Shown in pieces: positions 35,172 to 47,084 of a stretch of DNA of 64,000 bases (the first letter of the stretch is position 1; each line of letters begins with the position of its first letter). Origin of the DNA: Sodiomyces alkalinus F11 (Eukaryota; Ascomycota; Sordariomycetes; Glomerellales; Plectosphaerellaceae); assembly GCF_003711515.1 (NCBI RefSeq), contig NW_021167082.1, positions 877,310-941,309 on the forward strand, given 5' to 3'. The notes beneath the pieces were generated by a model. The model was not told where the DNA came from, made no database searches, and worked only from the letters and a program-made list of their open reading frames with translations. The translations under genes were made by a program, and so were the position numbers.

Positions 35172-35838
35172 GTTCACGGCTGCGCAGGAAATCAAATAGG
35201 CAACATGTGAGCTCTTTAGTTGTGTGCGTAAACCCAAGAATCTTCACAGACTCAGGTTTTGGTTGTACGCGTTAAGGTGTTGGGAATTGATAGAGCTCAA
35301 GATTGGGGGAACACGTTCAGCAAGAGCTCCAAGGAAGGAAGGCACGAGGCTAGAAGGTGGTATGTGACCAAGGTACCTAGGGCAAGGCTGACCAATCAAG
35401 TTCCAGTTTGAGAGCTGAGCTCATCGTAAGGCGAGGGCCTAGGTACCTTAGTGGAATCCAAGCTTATCGATAAGACTATCCCTGATTCCTTTAATTCTGA
35501 GGTCGTTTTTGGTGTGAGACTACCAAGCTCGGGCCCCCAGGACTCGATGCAGCATAATGCGAGAGATCCTAGTAGCCTCGTCGCATCGCGTGAACACAGT
35601 CCAGATCGCAACACATCGATCAGGAAGACATTCGCCCAATTTTCGCCGACGGATCCTATCACTCTGCACATACTGCATATTTCTTGCAAGCCGGGTTCCG
35701 TTTTATTCCTTTAACGAAAGACGCTGCGCTGCCATCCTGGAGCAGCAAAACACGTACACCGACTTCTGCGATATGACCAGATAATTTCGTGATAGCTGTG
35801 CTGGACGAAGATGCTGTTGGGCATACACCTATCCTAGG
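35172..35838. promoter_or_regulatory. Divergent promoter between glucosidase I and TRS120
   Basis: This 667-bp shared upstream region contains AAGGTACCTAGG (about 35370) and GCCTAGGTACCTTAG (about 35437..35451), members of the dispersed palindromic family. No coding exon. Confidence 0.5.
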
Positions 35839-38800
35839 ATGAGCTCGGATCCCCTGCTTCCCATTGCCCCCGCCAGGGTTAGGGCATTGGCTTTGCCCGT
35901 CGGCCGCATCAAGACCGAGCGCTTCGCATCTTTCGTCGAACGGCTTCGAGAAGAACATGTTGTCTACTTACGCGATGTCAGCCCGGACGGGCGTCCGAAT
36001 AGAAGTCTGCCTTCTCCCTGGACCTTCCCCTATGTGATAAAGATGATAGGACCCTGGGCTGATTATTCCGACCTGCAGACATGTTTTCACCCTTGGCCTT
36101 CCCGGACGGTGCCATGTTCTACGACGTTGTCACCCACCTACCGCCCCCCTCACACCTCGCCTTGTCACCCTTCGACCTATACCGAGAGCCCCTTGCAGTT
36201 ATCGCGATAGCAGACGGCGCTGAACTCGATCGGGGCGTCTTCAACAAGCGCAACTCGCCTATGGCGCCGACCACTTTCGAACAAAATATTCGGGCGCTGT
36301 ATCAAGACCTTGAAGACCTCCGCGATGGCTACGCGAAGGCGCTGGTTCATAATGTCGTTATATTCGATTATATGCCCTCCACCGAGCAGCCGCTACCCCT
36401 GCCGGAAGGCATCATGACTATTCCGCCGCCGGAACACTGCAAACGGACGACCATGAAAACCGTCATGTGCGACGTGTCGTCCCTTCTATTGGCGGAAATG
36501 ACGACGCTGGCCAAATCCTTCGAGGCCATGACCGTGATCGAGTCCCCAGGCTATGCCTCGTCTGCTAGGCCCACGAATGGTTCGGCATGGGGGGGGGATG
36601 AATCTGCCTCGGCCATGAGACGGAATTCCCAATATTCCCTGCCGTCCAATCCACAGCGATCGAACTCCACAAGCGGCTTGCCCGATCGAAGCCAGGCTCG
36701 CATGTCCATGCCCCCAGTCCCCTCCAAAGGGTCCCCGTTGCCGTCGAGCAGCTCGACGCCCCTTCGTCCCTCTACCCCCGTCCGAAGCGGGCTATCTAAC
36801 CCACCGACGACTTTCGACGAGATATCGGGCGGTAGTTTCAGCAATCCCCCGAGTCCCGAGCAGAAGGGCGGTCCGCGCCCGGGATCTGGTGAATACGCCG
36901 GTAAAGCAGCGATTCAGGACAGGGTCTCAGTTCAAGGCTTTGGGCCTGGTGGGTTGAATGAACGCTGGAGGAACAAGGGCCGGGGAAGAGTCCTTGTCAT
37001 TCTGGGTTCGCTCTACCTCCAGGCTGGTCGTTGGAGCGACGCATTGAAAGAACTCTCAGACGGTGCCACCGTTGCGAGATCAATAAACGACCATATTTGG
37101 CATGGCAAAGCTCTGGAGCTGATCGTGGTCAGCTTGTTACTTCTGGGATGGGCGAAAATCGAGTTCCAAATCCCAACAGTCTGTCTGCCCCAAGACAAAG
37201 CTAGCACGGCGATCCTGGCGGCGCAGGAAGCTGCTGTGCCCGAGGATCCATTGCAGCCGAAGCACCTGCGGCGCCTACAGCTTGCTTTGCCTGACCTCCT
37301 GGACCGCATCGTTGGCCTGTACTCGCGACTTACTGCTGAGCACCTACCCCCCCTCCCCATGGCAGAAGTCACTATTCGATGTTGCAAGCTCATGTCGGCA
37401 CTTCATCTGGCGGACGGGAAACTGGGGGATCGTGCATTCGAAACGATGGTTCTCGGCAGGCTGCCGACTCAGTCCCTGACGACGTCTCCTCGGCTGACGA
37501 TAAACCCCAGCCGCCAGCAGATTGTGACTTTGCTCTTCCGCGCATTCCCTTCGTCGGCGTCGGAACTTTTGACAATTGTCGACAGGGCGACCATATTAGC
37601 GGGCATTGCTTCAGTCCTAGGACCACTTGGCCATCAGCGAAAGAAGGCAATGGTCATACGCGAGCTCGTCTCTGTGCTCATCAGTGGTCTTGTGGAGGCG
37701 CGAACGCGCGGCGCGGCAGACGTCGGCATCCATCCTGCCGCGGGCTTGGTGGCCCTCAATGCCGCTATCGGGCGCGGCAACGGCTCCCTTGCCCTTGAGC
37801 TCGGTGAAGGCGACGTGGAGCAGGGCGTGGATGCCTTTCTCGGCATGCTCTGCAAATCTTATGGTGTCGTGGGCTTTGACATGGCGCGGAAACTTGCGCA
37901 GAAATCTCCGCCCGAGGACGGTGATCAAGGCGACGATTCCAACCAGGCTGTTATTGCTAGGATTGAGGGACAATCGGCAGCCCGGTTTTTTGGTTTCACG
38001 GGGGTTAAGCTCAACATCCTCAGAGCATGCATCAACTTCTCTGAGGCTCTCCCTGATTTCAACGGGGTATTGAAATACTCCAGCGATCTGCTTCGCTCTG
38101 CAGGTTCGGGTATCGCTCCAGGTCCGCGAAGGGAAGATGCGTCACCGTGCATCGCAAGGGAAGAGCAAGTCCGCCTTGCCACCAACATTTCGAGGACGTT
38201 CTCTCTAGCCAACCGATTGGGACTTCATCATCTGGTGGCGGAGTATTGGGACGAGTTCTTAGTACGGGGGGTAACATTGGTAGCGCGCCCAAGCACGAGG
38301 GTGCCAGTTCCACATGCCAAGGCCATCTTGCCCGGGGCATCGGGCGCTCGCACATCTCAAGACGTGGACCCTTTCATATATAATCCTTTCCTCAAGAAGC
38401 CCGATGACGCCGTCGTCGAGCACATACTCGTCGCCAATGAGCCGGCGACGTTCAAGGTCACTTTACAGAACCCTTTTGACATTGAAGTGGAAATCGAAAG
38501 CATCCGTCTTGACGCCCAGGGCGTCGAGTTTGAGTCCTACGCCCAGGCCCTAGTCCTTGGACCCTATCGGACCCAAGTCGTCAAGCTGGTAGGAGTGCCC
38601 AAACAAGTGGGCGCTCTCACAATCACGGGTGCCGTGGTTCGCGTCCATGGCTGCCGGGAGAGAAGCTTCCCCATCTTCCAGCAGCCTTTCACCCCCAAGA
38701 ACGAAGCAAAGGTCAAGGCTATTGGGCTGGGCGCTTTGGAAGAAAACGTCTCCACCGCCCTGTCTCGGGAACCTTTGTTGACGGCGGAGAAGATCGGCTT

Positions 38801-40244
38801 GACTGTCATCAGCCAACAACCGGTTGTCGTAGTGAAGTCCACGACCTTGCCGCAATCCTCCATGATGGTCCTTGAGGGCGAGAGGCAGCTCTTCTCCACC
38901 ACGCTGGAAAACCTGTCGACAACAGTGGCAGCCGACTTTATGCTTTTTTCTTTCGAGGACTCTACGCAAAGCCCGTTACAAGCCGCCATCAACAATCGAG
39001 AGGCATCGCCTGCCGAGCTGTATGAATACGAGTATATCCTTATGAAGCGACCGGCTCTGAGGAAAGTGACGAAAAATAGCGCAGAAAAGCGGTACATCGC
39101 TCCTGGAAGGACGGCCACGTTTGACTTTGAAATCCTCGGCAAGCCCGGATTGACAAAGGCGACTTTGCAAGTCGACTATGCGCATCTTGGGGTCCCCCCC
39201 GACGAGGTCGTGGACAAATTCCACACACGACGGGTGTCCCTGGACCTGACCGTCACGGTCAACGCAAGCGTCGAGGTTGCTAGGTTCGACGTGCTACCAC
39301 TTCACGGTGTCATTCCACGCAACGTGTGGGCAATGGCGGGATGCGAAGGCGGCTCGCAGAAGGAGGCCTCGCCTGAGGATTACTGTCTACTAACAATGGA
39401 TCTCCGGAACGCATGGCCCAGCCAGATGCAGGTCCGGATTGAAGGAGAAGACGGCGTCGCAATACAGGAGCACATCCTTCCGGGAAACACCACTCGAGTC
39501 ATGGTCCCCGTCCGACGACTGCACTTGGAAGACCCCCATGCCTCCATACCAGCGCTGAACCCATCGCGACAGCGCCAGTTCGTTGTCAGCAGCAGCAAGA
39601 TATCCCCAGACATGGAGCGAGCGAACCGGGAAGCGTTCTGGTTCAGGGAGAAGCTGCTTGACAACCTCTCGGCCAAGTGGGAGACGGTGTCGGGGCCCAA
39701 ACGAGCGGGTTTCGTCGAGCTGCGGATGATCCGGCTCATACCTCGTATGTTGGAAGCCCTGAAGGTGGAAGAGGTCGGAATCGACATTTCCGTGGCCAGT
39801 CAAGCTGCGCAGGCGTCGGAAGTGTACGTCGACGAATTCGTTCCGCTCAAAGTCCGAGTAACGAACCGGACAAACCGCCCTATCTACCCTATGCTACGAC
39901 TCATGCCTGCGCTCTGCCATCGGCCGCTCAACGTCGCTCTCGACTTTACACGGAAGTTGGGGTGGAACGGCACGCTTCAACAGCCACTCCCGCTGCTCGA
40001 TGCGAGGTCGAGCACAGACGTCGAACTCTGCATCACGACGCTGTGTAGGGGCGAATTCGAAATCACGGCATCGGTCGAGGAGATCCAGGTCTGGGAGGAG
40101 CAGCCGAAGAAGGAGGAGAAGGAGGAGAGCGGACGCCCAAGATCGGATACGCAGACCATGTTAGAGGCCGCCTTGGGTACTAAAGAGCGTCGTGTCTGGC
40201 ACTCTCGGCAGCCGTGTATTATCACGGTCAAGGACCGCCCGTAG
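35839..40244 (+). CDS. TRS120: TRAPP II complex subunit Trs120, 1443 aa
   Basis: Exons are 35839..36004 and 36079..40244; the 74-nt intron (GTCTGC...CTGCAG) sits within the N-terminal DGRPNRNMFSPLAFPDG motif, which is restored on splicing. Trs120 is a TRAPP II-specific subunit that, with Trs130, makes the complex an exchange factor for the Rab Ypt31/RabE at the late Golgi (HypA in Aspergillus). The protein starts PIAPARVRALALPVGRIK. The typical PPSHLALSPFDLYREPLAVIAIADG block comes next, then a Ser/Pro-rich disordered insert (about residues 190-290), an alpha-helical TPR-like middle, and an Ig-like beta-rich C-terminal half (FLKKPDDAVVEHILVANEPATFKVTLQNPFDIEVEIESI). Length agrees with filamentous-fungal orthologues. 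The second exon is a single uninterrupted frame of 4.2 kb. Confidence 0.95.
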
Positions 40245-40803
40245 ATGGTCCTATTTTCGAGCGATGACACCTGCCTTGGGATTGCCGGGGGATGAGATGA
40301 ATATACCCTAATCTCAAAATTCCCTACCACGACGTCCACGCACGATACAGCTTCTGTGCTTCAGCATTGCAACAAGCAAGGGGCGTGATATGACATGATT
40401 CACCTTGTGAATTGCCCAACTCTCTTACTAAGCAGGATAAGGTAGCTCAGACAATTTATTACCTACCGTAGGTACTTTGATGATTCCGAACTCGGGCCCG
40501 CGGGAACAGAACCACAAAAATCCCCCGCCCTGTCTGTCACGTTATCGTTCCGGTGCTAGCCGATTGATAAGATACGCCAAGGGACTTCCGGGTTCGCCCC
40601 CCTGGACCCGGAGATTTCATCTCAAAAAGTTCTGATAAGACGCGCATGCTTCATATGTGCATTACAGGACGTAGGGTCCCCAGGGATAGCAACTTGACAT
40701 CCTCGCCGCTCGCGAATCAAGGGCATGTCAACGTAATTTCTTTTTCCTCCCTAAAGGGTCAAACAGGACGATTCGGCCCGCCATAGATTAAAAGGTACAA
40801 AAA
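40245..40803. other. Intergenic between TRS120 and PABA synthase
   Basis: 560 bp with one ACCTACCGTAGGTAC palindrome (about 40461). It provides the TRS120 3' end and the PABA synthase promoter. No gene is seen. Confidence 0.5.
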
Positions 40804-43368
40804 ATGTCTAGGCCTCAGGTCCTGTTCCTCGATGCGTACGACTCGTTCACCAACAACATCGTCTCGCTTCTGACGACCTTGCTACATGCCGATGTCCACG
40901 TCCTCCCGATTGATAACCCCTCACTCGACCAGAACTCGCCGGATTTCGAACGTCTTCTCCGCCTGGAGCTCGCGCAGTACCATGCTGTAGTTTGCGGGCC
41001 CGGTCCAGGGTCTCCGGAAATCGATCGCGATGTGGGGCTCATGAGGCAGATCTGGAGTCTAAACGAGGACGATCTCCTTCCCGTTCTTGGTGTATGTCTT
41101 GGTTTTCAGAGTTTGGTGGTTGCTTCAGGCGGGAAGGTAAGGAGGCTGCGGAGGGGCCTCCACGGCATGGTGCGGGATATCGAGCACCAGAAACCACCAA
41201 CGGCACCGTGGTCTCTCAAACGAGGAGACATTTTCCACGGTGTTGATGCATTCAAGGCAACCATCTATCACAGCTTGTGTGCCGATGTCGGCCAAGACGT
41301 CCTTTCCGAGGATGAGTGGAGGGTCAAGAAGTGGGAGGCTCCCAGCGACACTCCTGATTTGCTGCCCCTGGCATGGACTCTTGAGGATCGAGAGGATGGC
41401 ACTGAGCGTATCTTGATGGCGGTCAAGCACCGGACGAAACCTTTTTGGGGGCTGCAATATCACCCAGAATCCATCTGCACCGAAGTCGAGGGCCATGCTG
41501 CCATCAGGAACTGGTTTCGAGAAGCTCTCAGGTGGAATGTGGAAGCCGGTCGGAAGGTCGTGACGGGAGAATCCAGCTTGGCACGAAACGCCACGAGAGC
41601 AAGCCTCTTGTCCGAGGTGCGACTCCTGCGGGATACTACGGCAGCAACTGGCTCGGCGAAAGGCGCACCGTGGACCGAGTCCATGTCTCCAGTTGCAGCT
41701 GTCGGTCTAGATTGCGGGTATACGCACCGGACGATTCCACTGCCGGCGCATATCAAGATCCCCGATGTAGTTGAGATCCTCCGTCGCGAGGCGTCGTCGG
41801 AGCATATCATCCTGGATTCGGCGAATGCAGACAAGATGGCTACGGGGGCTGCGGACGTCAGAGGCCGCTACAGTATCATTGCCCTGGATGTCGCGGAAGC
41901 GTTGCGGATCGAGTACCATGTGGGGGACGACTTCGCCACGGCTCGAATACCCGCCATTCAGGGTGTCGCTGTTGATCTTAAGGAGACCATACCGTTCACC
42001 TACCATCAGAATATCTGGCAATTGCTAGCTGATTTTCTGGAGAAGCGGCAGCTAACGGAGAGCATCCCCGTGGAATCGCCGTTTAAGGGCGGATTCATGG
42101 GCTACATCACATACGAGATGGGGCTCCAGGGTATGGATGTCGAGGTTGGAGACCGAGGACACAGGAGACCTGACTTGTGCTTCGCATGGGTCACGAAGAG
42201 TATCGTCATGGACCATTTGCGAAATGTGGTGCACGTCCAGCACTTGCAGAAGAAAAAGCTCATTCACGACTTTTGGGTCGATTCCATTGTGGAGTCGCTA
42301 CAAACCTCAGATCTGTGGCGGGATACCAACCACGACCTGAACGGTTTATCCACGAATGGCGGTATCGAGACCTCACGTGCGGTCATCACGACCCCCATGG
42401 CGCACGAATATGAGGAGAAAGTCCGTCAATGCCAGGATTACATCGCGGCGGGGGAATCCTACGAGCTGTGCTTGACCGACCAGACCACAATCACGTTGCC
42501 GGCGGCGATGACGGGAGCTCCAGCCATGCGCTGCCATCCGAGAGCAGCGAACGGCCAGACCCAACCTTGCACGAAACCCCCAACCTCGGACACCGCGTGG
42601 AACCTCTATCGCACCCTGCGCACGCGCCAACCAGCGCCCTTCGGCTCGTTCCTACGCCTCGGCGGCGCCACCATCGTCAGCTCCTCGCCCGAGCGGTTCC
42701 TCGAGTACTCCTGCGGCGGGCTGTGTTCGATGCGACCCATGAAGGGCACGGTCCGCAAATCGCCCGCCGTGTCGACACTTGCGCAGGCGGAGGAGATTCT
42801 GCATGTGCCCAAGGAGGAAGCCGAGAACCTGATGATCGTGGACCTGGTCCGGCACGACCTCCATGGCGTGTGTGGGTCCGGTAACGTCACCGTGCCGCAT
42901 CTGATGAAGGTCGAGGAATACGCGAGCGTCTTCCAGATGATCACCGTCGTCAACGGACAGCTCCCGGAACCCGAGAAACAGGGCCATGGAGGAGCGAGGG
43001 GGGAGTGGTATACGGGACTCGACGTGCTGGCGGCGAGCTTGCCGCCGGGGAGCATGACCGGGGCGCCGAAGAAGCGGAGCTGCGAGCTGCTGCAGGAGAT
43101 TGAGGGGCTCAAGGAACGAAGCATCTATTCCGGCGTGGTGGGGTACATGGATGTCACAGGCAAAGGAGACTGGAGCGTGACCATCAGGACGATGTTCCGC
43201 TGGGATGACGAAGTGGCGGCTCCCGGAGAAGGAGAATCGGAAGGCACGGAGGTGTGGCACATCGGGGCAGGTGGTGCTGTGACTATACTCAGCACCCCCG
43301 AGGGAGAACGAGAAGAGATGTTCACCAAGCTGACCGGGCCCTTGGGAGTGTTCTCGTCGGGCTCATAG
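40804..43368 (+). CDS. PAB1: para-Aminobenzoate synthase (fused glutamine amidotransferase and ADC synthase), 854 aa
   Basis: This is a single-exon bifunctional enzyme that makes 4-amino-4-deoxychorismate from chorismate and glutamine, the step leading to p-aminobenzoate for folate. The N-terminal class I glutamine amidotransferase has CGPGPGSPE, the nucleophile Cys98 in VLGVCLGFQS and the His220-Pro-Glu222 pair in QYHPESI. The C-terminal chorismate-binding domain shows FKGGFMGYITYEMG, GESYELCLTDQTT, SSPERFLEY, RPMKGT, LMIVDLVRHDLHGVCG and PPGSMTGAPKKRSCELL (about residue 747). YELCLTDQ is the tryptophan-free pattern of PABA synthases, which separates it from anthranilate synthase. The fused arrangement and length are normal for fungi and plants. 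The start is the first ATG after AAAAA and fits the conserved MSRPQVLFLDAYDSFT. Confidence 0.96.
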   Translation: MSRPQVLFLDAYDSFTNNIVSLLTTLLHADVHVLPIDNPSLDQNSPDFERLLRLELAQYHAVVCGPGPGSPEIDRDVGLMRQIWSLNEDDLLPVLGVCLGFQSLVVASGGKVRRLRRGLHGMVRDIEHQKPPTAPWSLKRGDIFHGVDAFKATIYHSLCADVGQDVLSEDEWRVKKWEAPSDTPDLLPLAWTLEDREDGTERILMAVKHRTKPFWGLQYHPESICTEVEGHAAIRNWFREALRWNVEAGRKVVTGESSLARNATRASLLSEVRLLRDTTAATGSAKGAPWTESMSPVAAVGLDCGYTHRTIPLPAHIKIPDVVEILRREASSEHIILDSANADKMATGAADVRGRYSIIALDVAEALRIEYHVGDDFATARIPAIQGVAVDLKETIPFTYHQNIWQLLADFLEKRQLTESIPVESPFKGGFMGYITYEMGLQGMDVEVGDRGHRRPDLCFAWVTKSIVMDHLRNVVHVQHLQKKKLIHDFWVDSIVESLQTSDLWRDTNHDLNGLSTNGGIETSRAVITTPMAHEYEEKVRQCQDYIAAGESYELCLTDQTTITLPAAMTGAPAMRCHPRAANGQTQPCTKPPTSDTAWNLYRTLRTRQPAPFGSFLRLGGATIVSSSPERFLEYSCGGLCSMRPMKGTVRKSPAVSTLAQAEEILHVPKEEAENLMIVDLVRHDLHGVCGSGNVTVPHLMKVEEYASVFQMITVVNGQLPEPEKQGHGGARGEWYTGLDVLAASLPPGSMTGAPKKRSCELLQEIEGLKERSIYSGVVGYMDVTGKGDWSVTIRTMFRWDDEVAAPGEGESEGTEVWHIGAGGAVTILSTPEGEREEMFTKLTGPLGVFSSGS

Positions 43369-43935
43369 GCCGACGATTCCGAAGCACGCTCTTTTCTTAG
43401 AAAATTACTGTGTGGCGCTTTAGATGCGGTACGAAGATGGCGGGGACTTTAGATATTGGGGTTTTCAACCATGTTCGGGGGGGGTATGGCGAGGGGAGCA
43501 TTGCATGGCGTTATAACGGAAGGATACCTCAACGTATCGAGCTCCTGGTTCGAATTAGATGGGATAATGCCAATCAGCTCACGCAAAATATCGCATTCCC
43601 AAGCGAAGTGTCGTTCGAAGGAATTGATGCTTGGTATTGCTTCCACACCTGGTCCGCGTCAATTAATCCAGTCATGAATTATCATGGCATACCCCCCCCT
43701 TGCAACTGATGACTATGCCCGCCTGTCCCTCCAGCCATTCTGTTCCCCACCACAAAACCAGAAGTCGCAACAACAAAAGCGGTGTTCCGTATTGTACAGG
43801 CTCCCTCCTCTTGGATTGTCGCCAGAGTCCCCTTTCTCTGACTCCTACAGCACGAATCACGGTGTCTGAGAGACACGGTTCACAGTGTCCTTTGCCTTTT
43901 CATCCTCGAGCCCCGATTTGCGCCAGGTATTAGAA
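43369..43935. other. Intergenic between convergent PABA synthase and VPS55
   Basis: 570 bp containing both 3' flanks. The short frames here are not supported as genes. Confidence 0.5.
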
Positions 43936-44449
43936 TTAGAACTCCTGATCCTCCTGGAAGAACATGCCGAAGCTGATGATGGTGCCGTAAATGAGCAAGC
44001 CACCGGCTATGGACATGATCATGGCCTCGACTCGGATAAGGTCGGAGTGCGCAAGGACGACGGGCAGAGCTGAAAGCGAGGGTGTGTTAGCAAAACATGA
44101 CTAGGCGTACGAAGCGAGACGAGACCTCGTGGTGACATGGAGTTGTGCAGAGCCAGCATCACGCAGGAGCAGGAAGTGTGTGCAATGACGAACCAATGCC
44201 CATGACAACGAGGAAGCCAGTGCAGAAGCGGCCGAGATCGATGATGGCTCCGCCGGAGCTCTCAACGAAATCATCCGGGTTGGCGCAGCGAGAACAGATC
44301 CAGTTGGGGAGGGGCGCGATCACGTAGGTCGCGACGACGATGAGGGGATAGTAGACCTTCCATAGGGCGCAGGAGAGGATGACGAGGAGGAAGCCGATGG
44401 CGAGGACGAAGGAGAGGGCGATGATGGTCTTGAGGCCTGCGTTGGGCAT
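43936..44449 (-). CDS. VPS55: Vps55 endosomal membrane protein (LEPROT/OB-RGRP family), 129 aa
   Basis: Exons are 44449..44194 and 44069..43936; the intron splits the alanine codon of MGIALPVVLAHSDLI. Vps55 forms a complex with Vps68 in late endosome membranes and is needed for endosome-to-vacuole traffic. Four hydrophobic segments fill the protein: TIIALSFVLAIGFLLVILSCA, YYPLIVVATYVIAPLPNWIC, IIDLGRFCTGFLVVMGIALPVVLA and MIMSIAGGLLIYGTIISFGMFF. The family hallmark PLPNWICSRC...DDF lies between the second and third. Length and topology are those of the family. No signal peptide is expected beyond TM1. ATG at 44449 gives MPNAGLKTII, the normal N-terminus. Confidence 0.95.
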
Positions 44450-45358
44450 GGTGGGCGGATGGAAAACCCCCTTGGTAGGGGTGCGAGACCTATTGAGGCT
44501 ATGTGATTTTGTGTTCTTCGAAGAAATGGAGACGACGAGATTCGAATGGTAGTGGTTCTGTGTTGTTTGATTGTTCGCCTTTCGTGGGTTGAATGGATTA
44601 GAATGTTGACGACATATGCGAGACCGGCGGTTCTGGTGCGAGTAAGAAGACCAGAAGACCAGGCAGGCGATCAACAAGGTCCCGGGTCCGAAAGAGGCGG
44701 CCGGAGTCGTCACAGTGCAGTTGCATAAGTGGGTAAGGTACGTACCATAATTGCACGGACCACAATCTTGGGCACTTCTGCCGCCAGCCCGGTAAACTCA
44801 TATCGCTAAGGTGCATACGGAGTACGCAGGGGCACCTCCGAGTTGGGATTTGAGGTCCATAAGGTAGTTGGCACTGTTACTCTGTATATTGCCTAAATAT
44901 ATTATACAAAAGGGAGATATTTGAACTACTTCGTAAAAAACGCACGGAATGACATTGTTCTTTCAGCAAGTAAAAGTGTATCGTATCATCCCAGCCCAGA
45001 TTACGACGTATAATGTATAATCGGTTATCCCCCATATGCACTACCAGCTTTGCAACAACAAAGCTCTATGCAGATAATGGGGCACTAATACTACTTCGGT
45101 ATGGTCACCCCACGACCAGCACCCCCCTGCACCAGGCTGAAGGTGCAACGCAAAGCTCAAGCTGCCTGCTGCTGAGAACCAACCACTTACGGTGATGGAA
45201 CGAACCCCCCAAGCTCTATCAACCATCACCACCGACTACTACAACAACCCAAGTTAACGCCCGACTGTCGCTGCACCCGGACCACACGACCTTCAAATTC
45301 AACGAACAAATATTCGCTTTCGATAAACGCTTAGTAGGCCGCAGGGAAGAGGACCAGG
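44450..45358. promoter_or_regulatory. Divergent promoter between VPS55 and proteasome alpha6
   Basis: 0.9 kb with a GGTACGTACC palindrome (about 44737..44746). No coding exon is supported. The PACE-type proteasome element (GGTGGCAAA) was not noticed here. Confidence 0.45.
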
Positions 45359-46328
45359 ATGTTCAGGAACAATTACGACAACGACTCGGTCACATTGTAT
45401 GTCCTCCTTCCGTCGGCCCTCTCGAATAGCCTCCTGGGGAGCAATCCGCTAACGGGGAGCCCTCTGTGCGCCTTGACTTCTAGCTCGCCGCAAGGCAGGA
45501 TATTCCAAATCGAGTATGCGGCCGAAGCCGTGAAGCAGGGTTCAGTGGTCGTCGGTCTCGTCAGCAAAACACACGCCGTCCTAGTAGCAGTCAAGGTATG
45601 CATAATCTCCGGTCTTTTGTGTTTCGCGCCTATCTAACACTGCCGTTTCCTTTCCTCCTTCACAGCGCAATGCCGAAGAACTATCCTCCTACCAAAAGAA
45701 GCTCTTCGCCGTCGACGAGCACGCCGGCATCGCCATCGCAGGCCTCACCTCCGACGCCCGCGTCCTCTCCAACTTCATGAAGCAGCAGTGCCTCGGCCAC
45801 CGCATGACCTACGGCCGGTCCATGCCGCTGCGCACCCTCGTCGACCTGATCGGCGAGAAGGCCCAGATGAACACCCAAGTCTACGGCAAGCGGCCGTACG
45901 GCGTGGGGCTCCTCGTCGCGGGCGTGGACGAGACGGGCCCGCACCTCTTTGAGTTCCAACCGTCGGGCATGACCGAGGAGATGTCCGCCTTCGCCATCGG
46001 CGCCCGGTCCCAGATGGCCCGCACCTACCTCGAGCGCAACGTCGAGTCCTTCGCCGACTGCAGCCGCGAGGAGCTCGTCCGCCACGGCCTGCTCGCCCTC
46101 CGCGAGAGTCTCGTGCAGGACCGCGAGCTCACCGTCGATAATACCAGCATTGCCATCGTGGGGCTGGAGGAACCTGCCGATGCCGAGAAGACGAAGAAGA
46201 AGACCCTGCGCCCGTTCCAGTTGCTCGATGGGCAAGATGTCAAGGAGTGGATTGATGCCTCTAACGTGCCGGCTGAGGGAGAGGGTGAACAAAGCGGTGA
46301 CGGCGATCGTATGAATGTTGATGAGTGA
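45359..46328 (+). CDS. PRE5: 20S proteasome subunit alpha-6 (Pre5/PSMA1), 270 aa, three exons
   Basis: Exons are 45359..45396, 45484..45595 and 45666..46328; the first intron splits the Phe codon of DSVTFSPQGR and the second falls after AVLVAVK. This subunit forms part of the alpha ring gating the 20S proteasome core. [33 protein letters not shown] is diagnostic for alpha6 among the seven alpha types. QIEYA is the general alpha-subunit N-helix motif. [30 protein letters not shown] and [16 protein letters not shown] follow. The C-terminal tail ([16 protein letters not shown]) is acidic and disordered, somewhat longer than in yeast. No catalytic Thr is expected in an alpha subunit. Confidence 0.97.
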
Positions 46329-47084
46329 AAGACAAGCGGAAAAAGAAGAGCGTTGGGGAAGTAGAAGAGGACAGTAGGTTTGGCCAGGGCAAGGCGAGGT
46401 TGTCAAAGAGACGCTGATATCTCGAGCGATTGGTACCACTAGATGAGGCTGTCGCGCTTCTGCGTCCTATCAATGCAAGCATGCATTACTACGGCCCATT
46501 CCTGCGCAAAGCAGGTGGAAAGAAGGAGTCGGGGAAACTCGAAAGGCCCCCATAGGGTCTAAATCTGTCAACTATGTTCTGCGATGAAGGCTGATCAGAG
46601 ACATCGGGACCGGACGTTGACCGTGGTAGCCTGATGCGCTTTCGTGTTGCTAACCGTCTTCTCTCGCGGTCTTCCATATACACTTGTCCCCGTTCCCGAC
46701 TATCGGGGATGGACATGCAGCCTGACAGCCTGACAGCTATCTAGATGAATCAAAGAAGATGATGCTACCAGACCCAGGCCTGACCCCGGTGCAAAGTACA
46801 AGTCTCATAAAGCACCCCTTCTATTTTCCCGTCTTATATCGTTGCGCCTTTTGCCATATACATCTAGTAAGCGTTACAGAAAAGAAGGAATAACCCAGAG
46901 AGTTAAGACGGACCGAGGAGCACAATGCGGTGGCATAACACGACCTTCACCTCTACCGCCGCCTGATAAAAGCACCCAGATGCATGCCCAAACATGATCT
47001 AATCCCATCTCATCCTATCTCACCATGCTGGTACTTCGCCAATGGATTCGGACAGATCCAGGGAGACCTCTAAATACTGACCAT
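46329..47084. other. Intergenic between convergent PRE5 and the LOG-family gene
   Basis: 755 bp containing both 3' flanks. No supported gene. Confidence 0.5.
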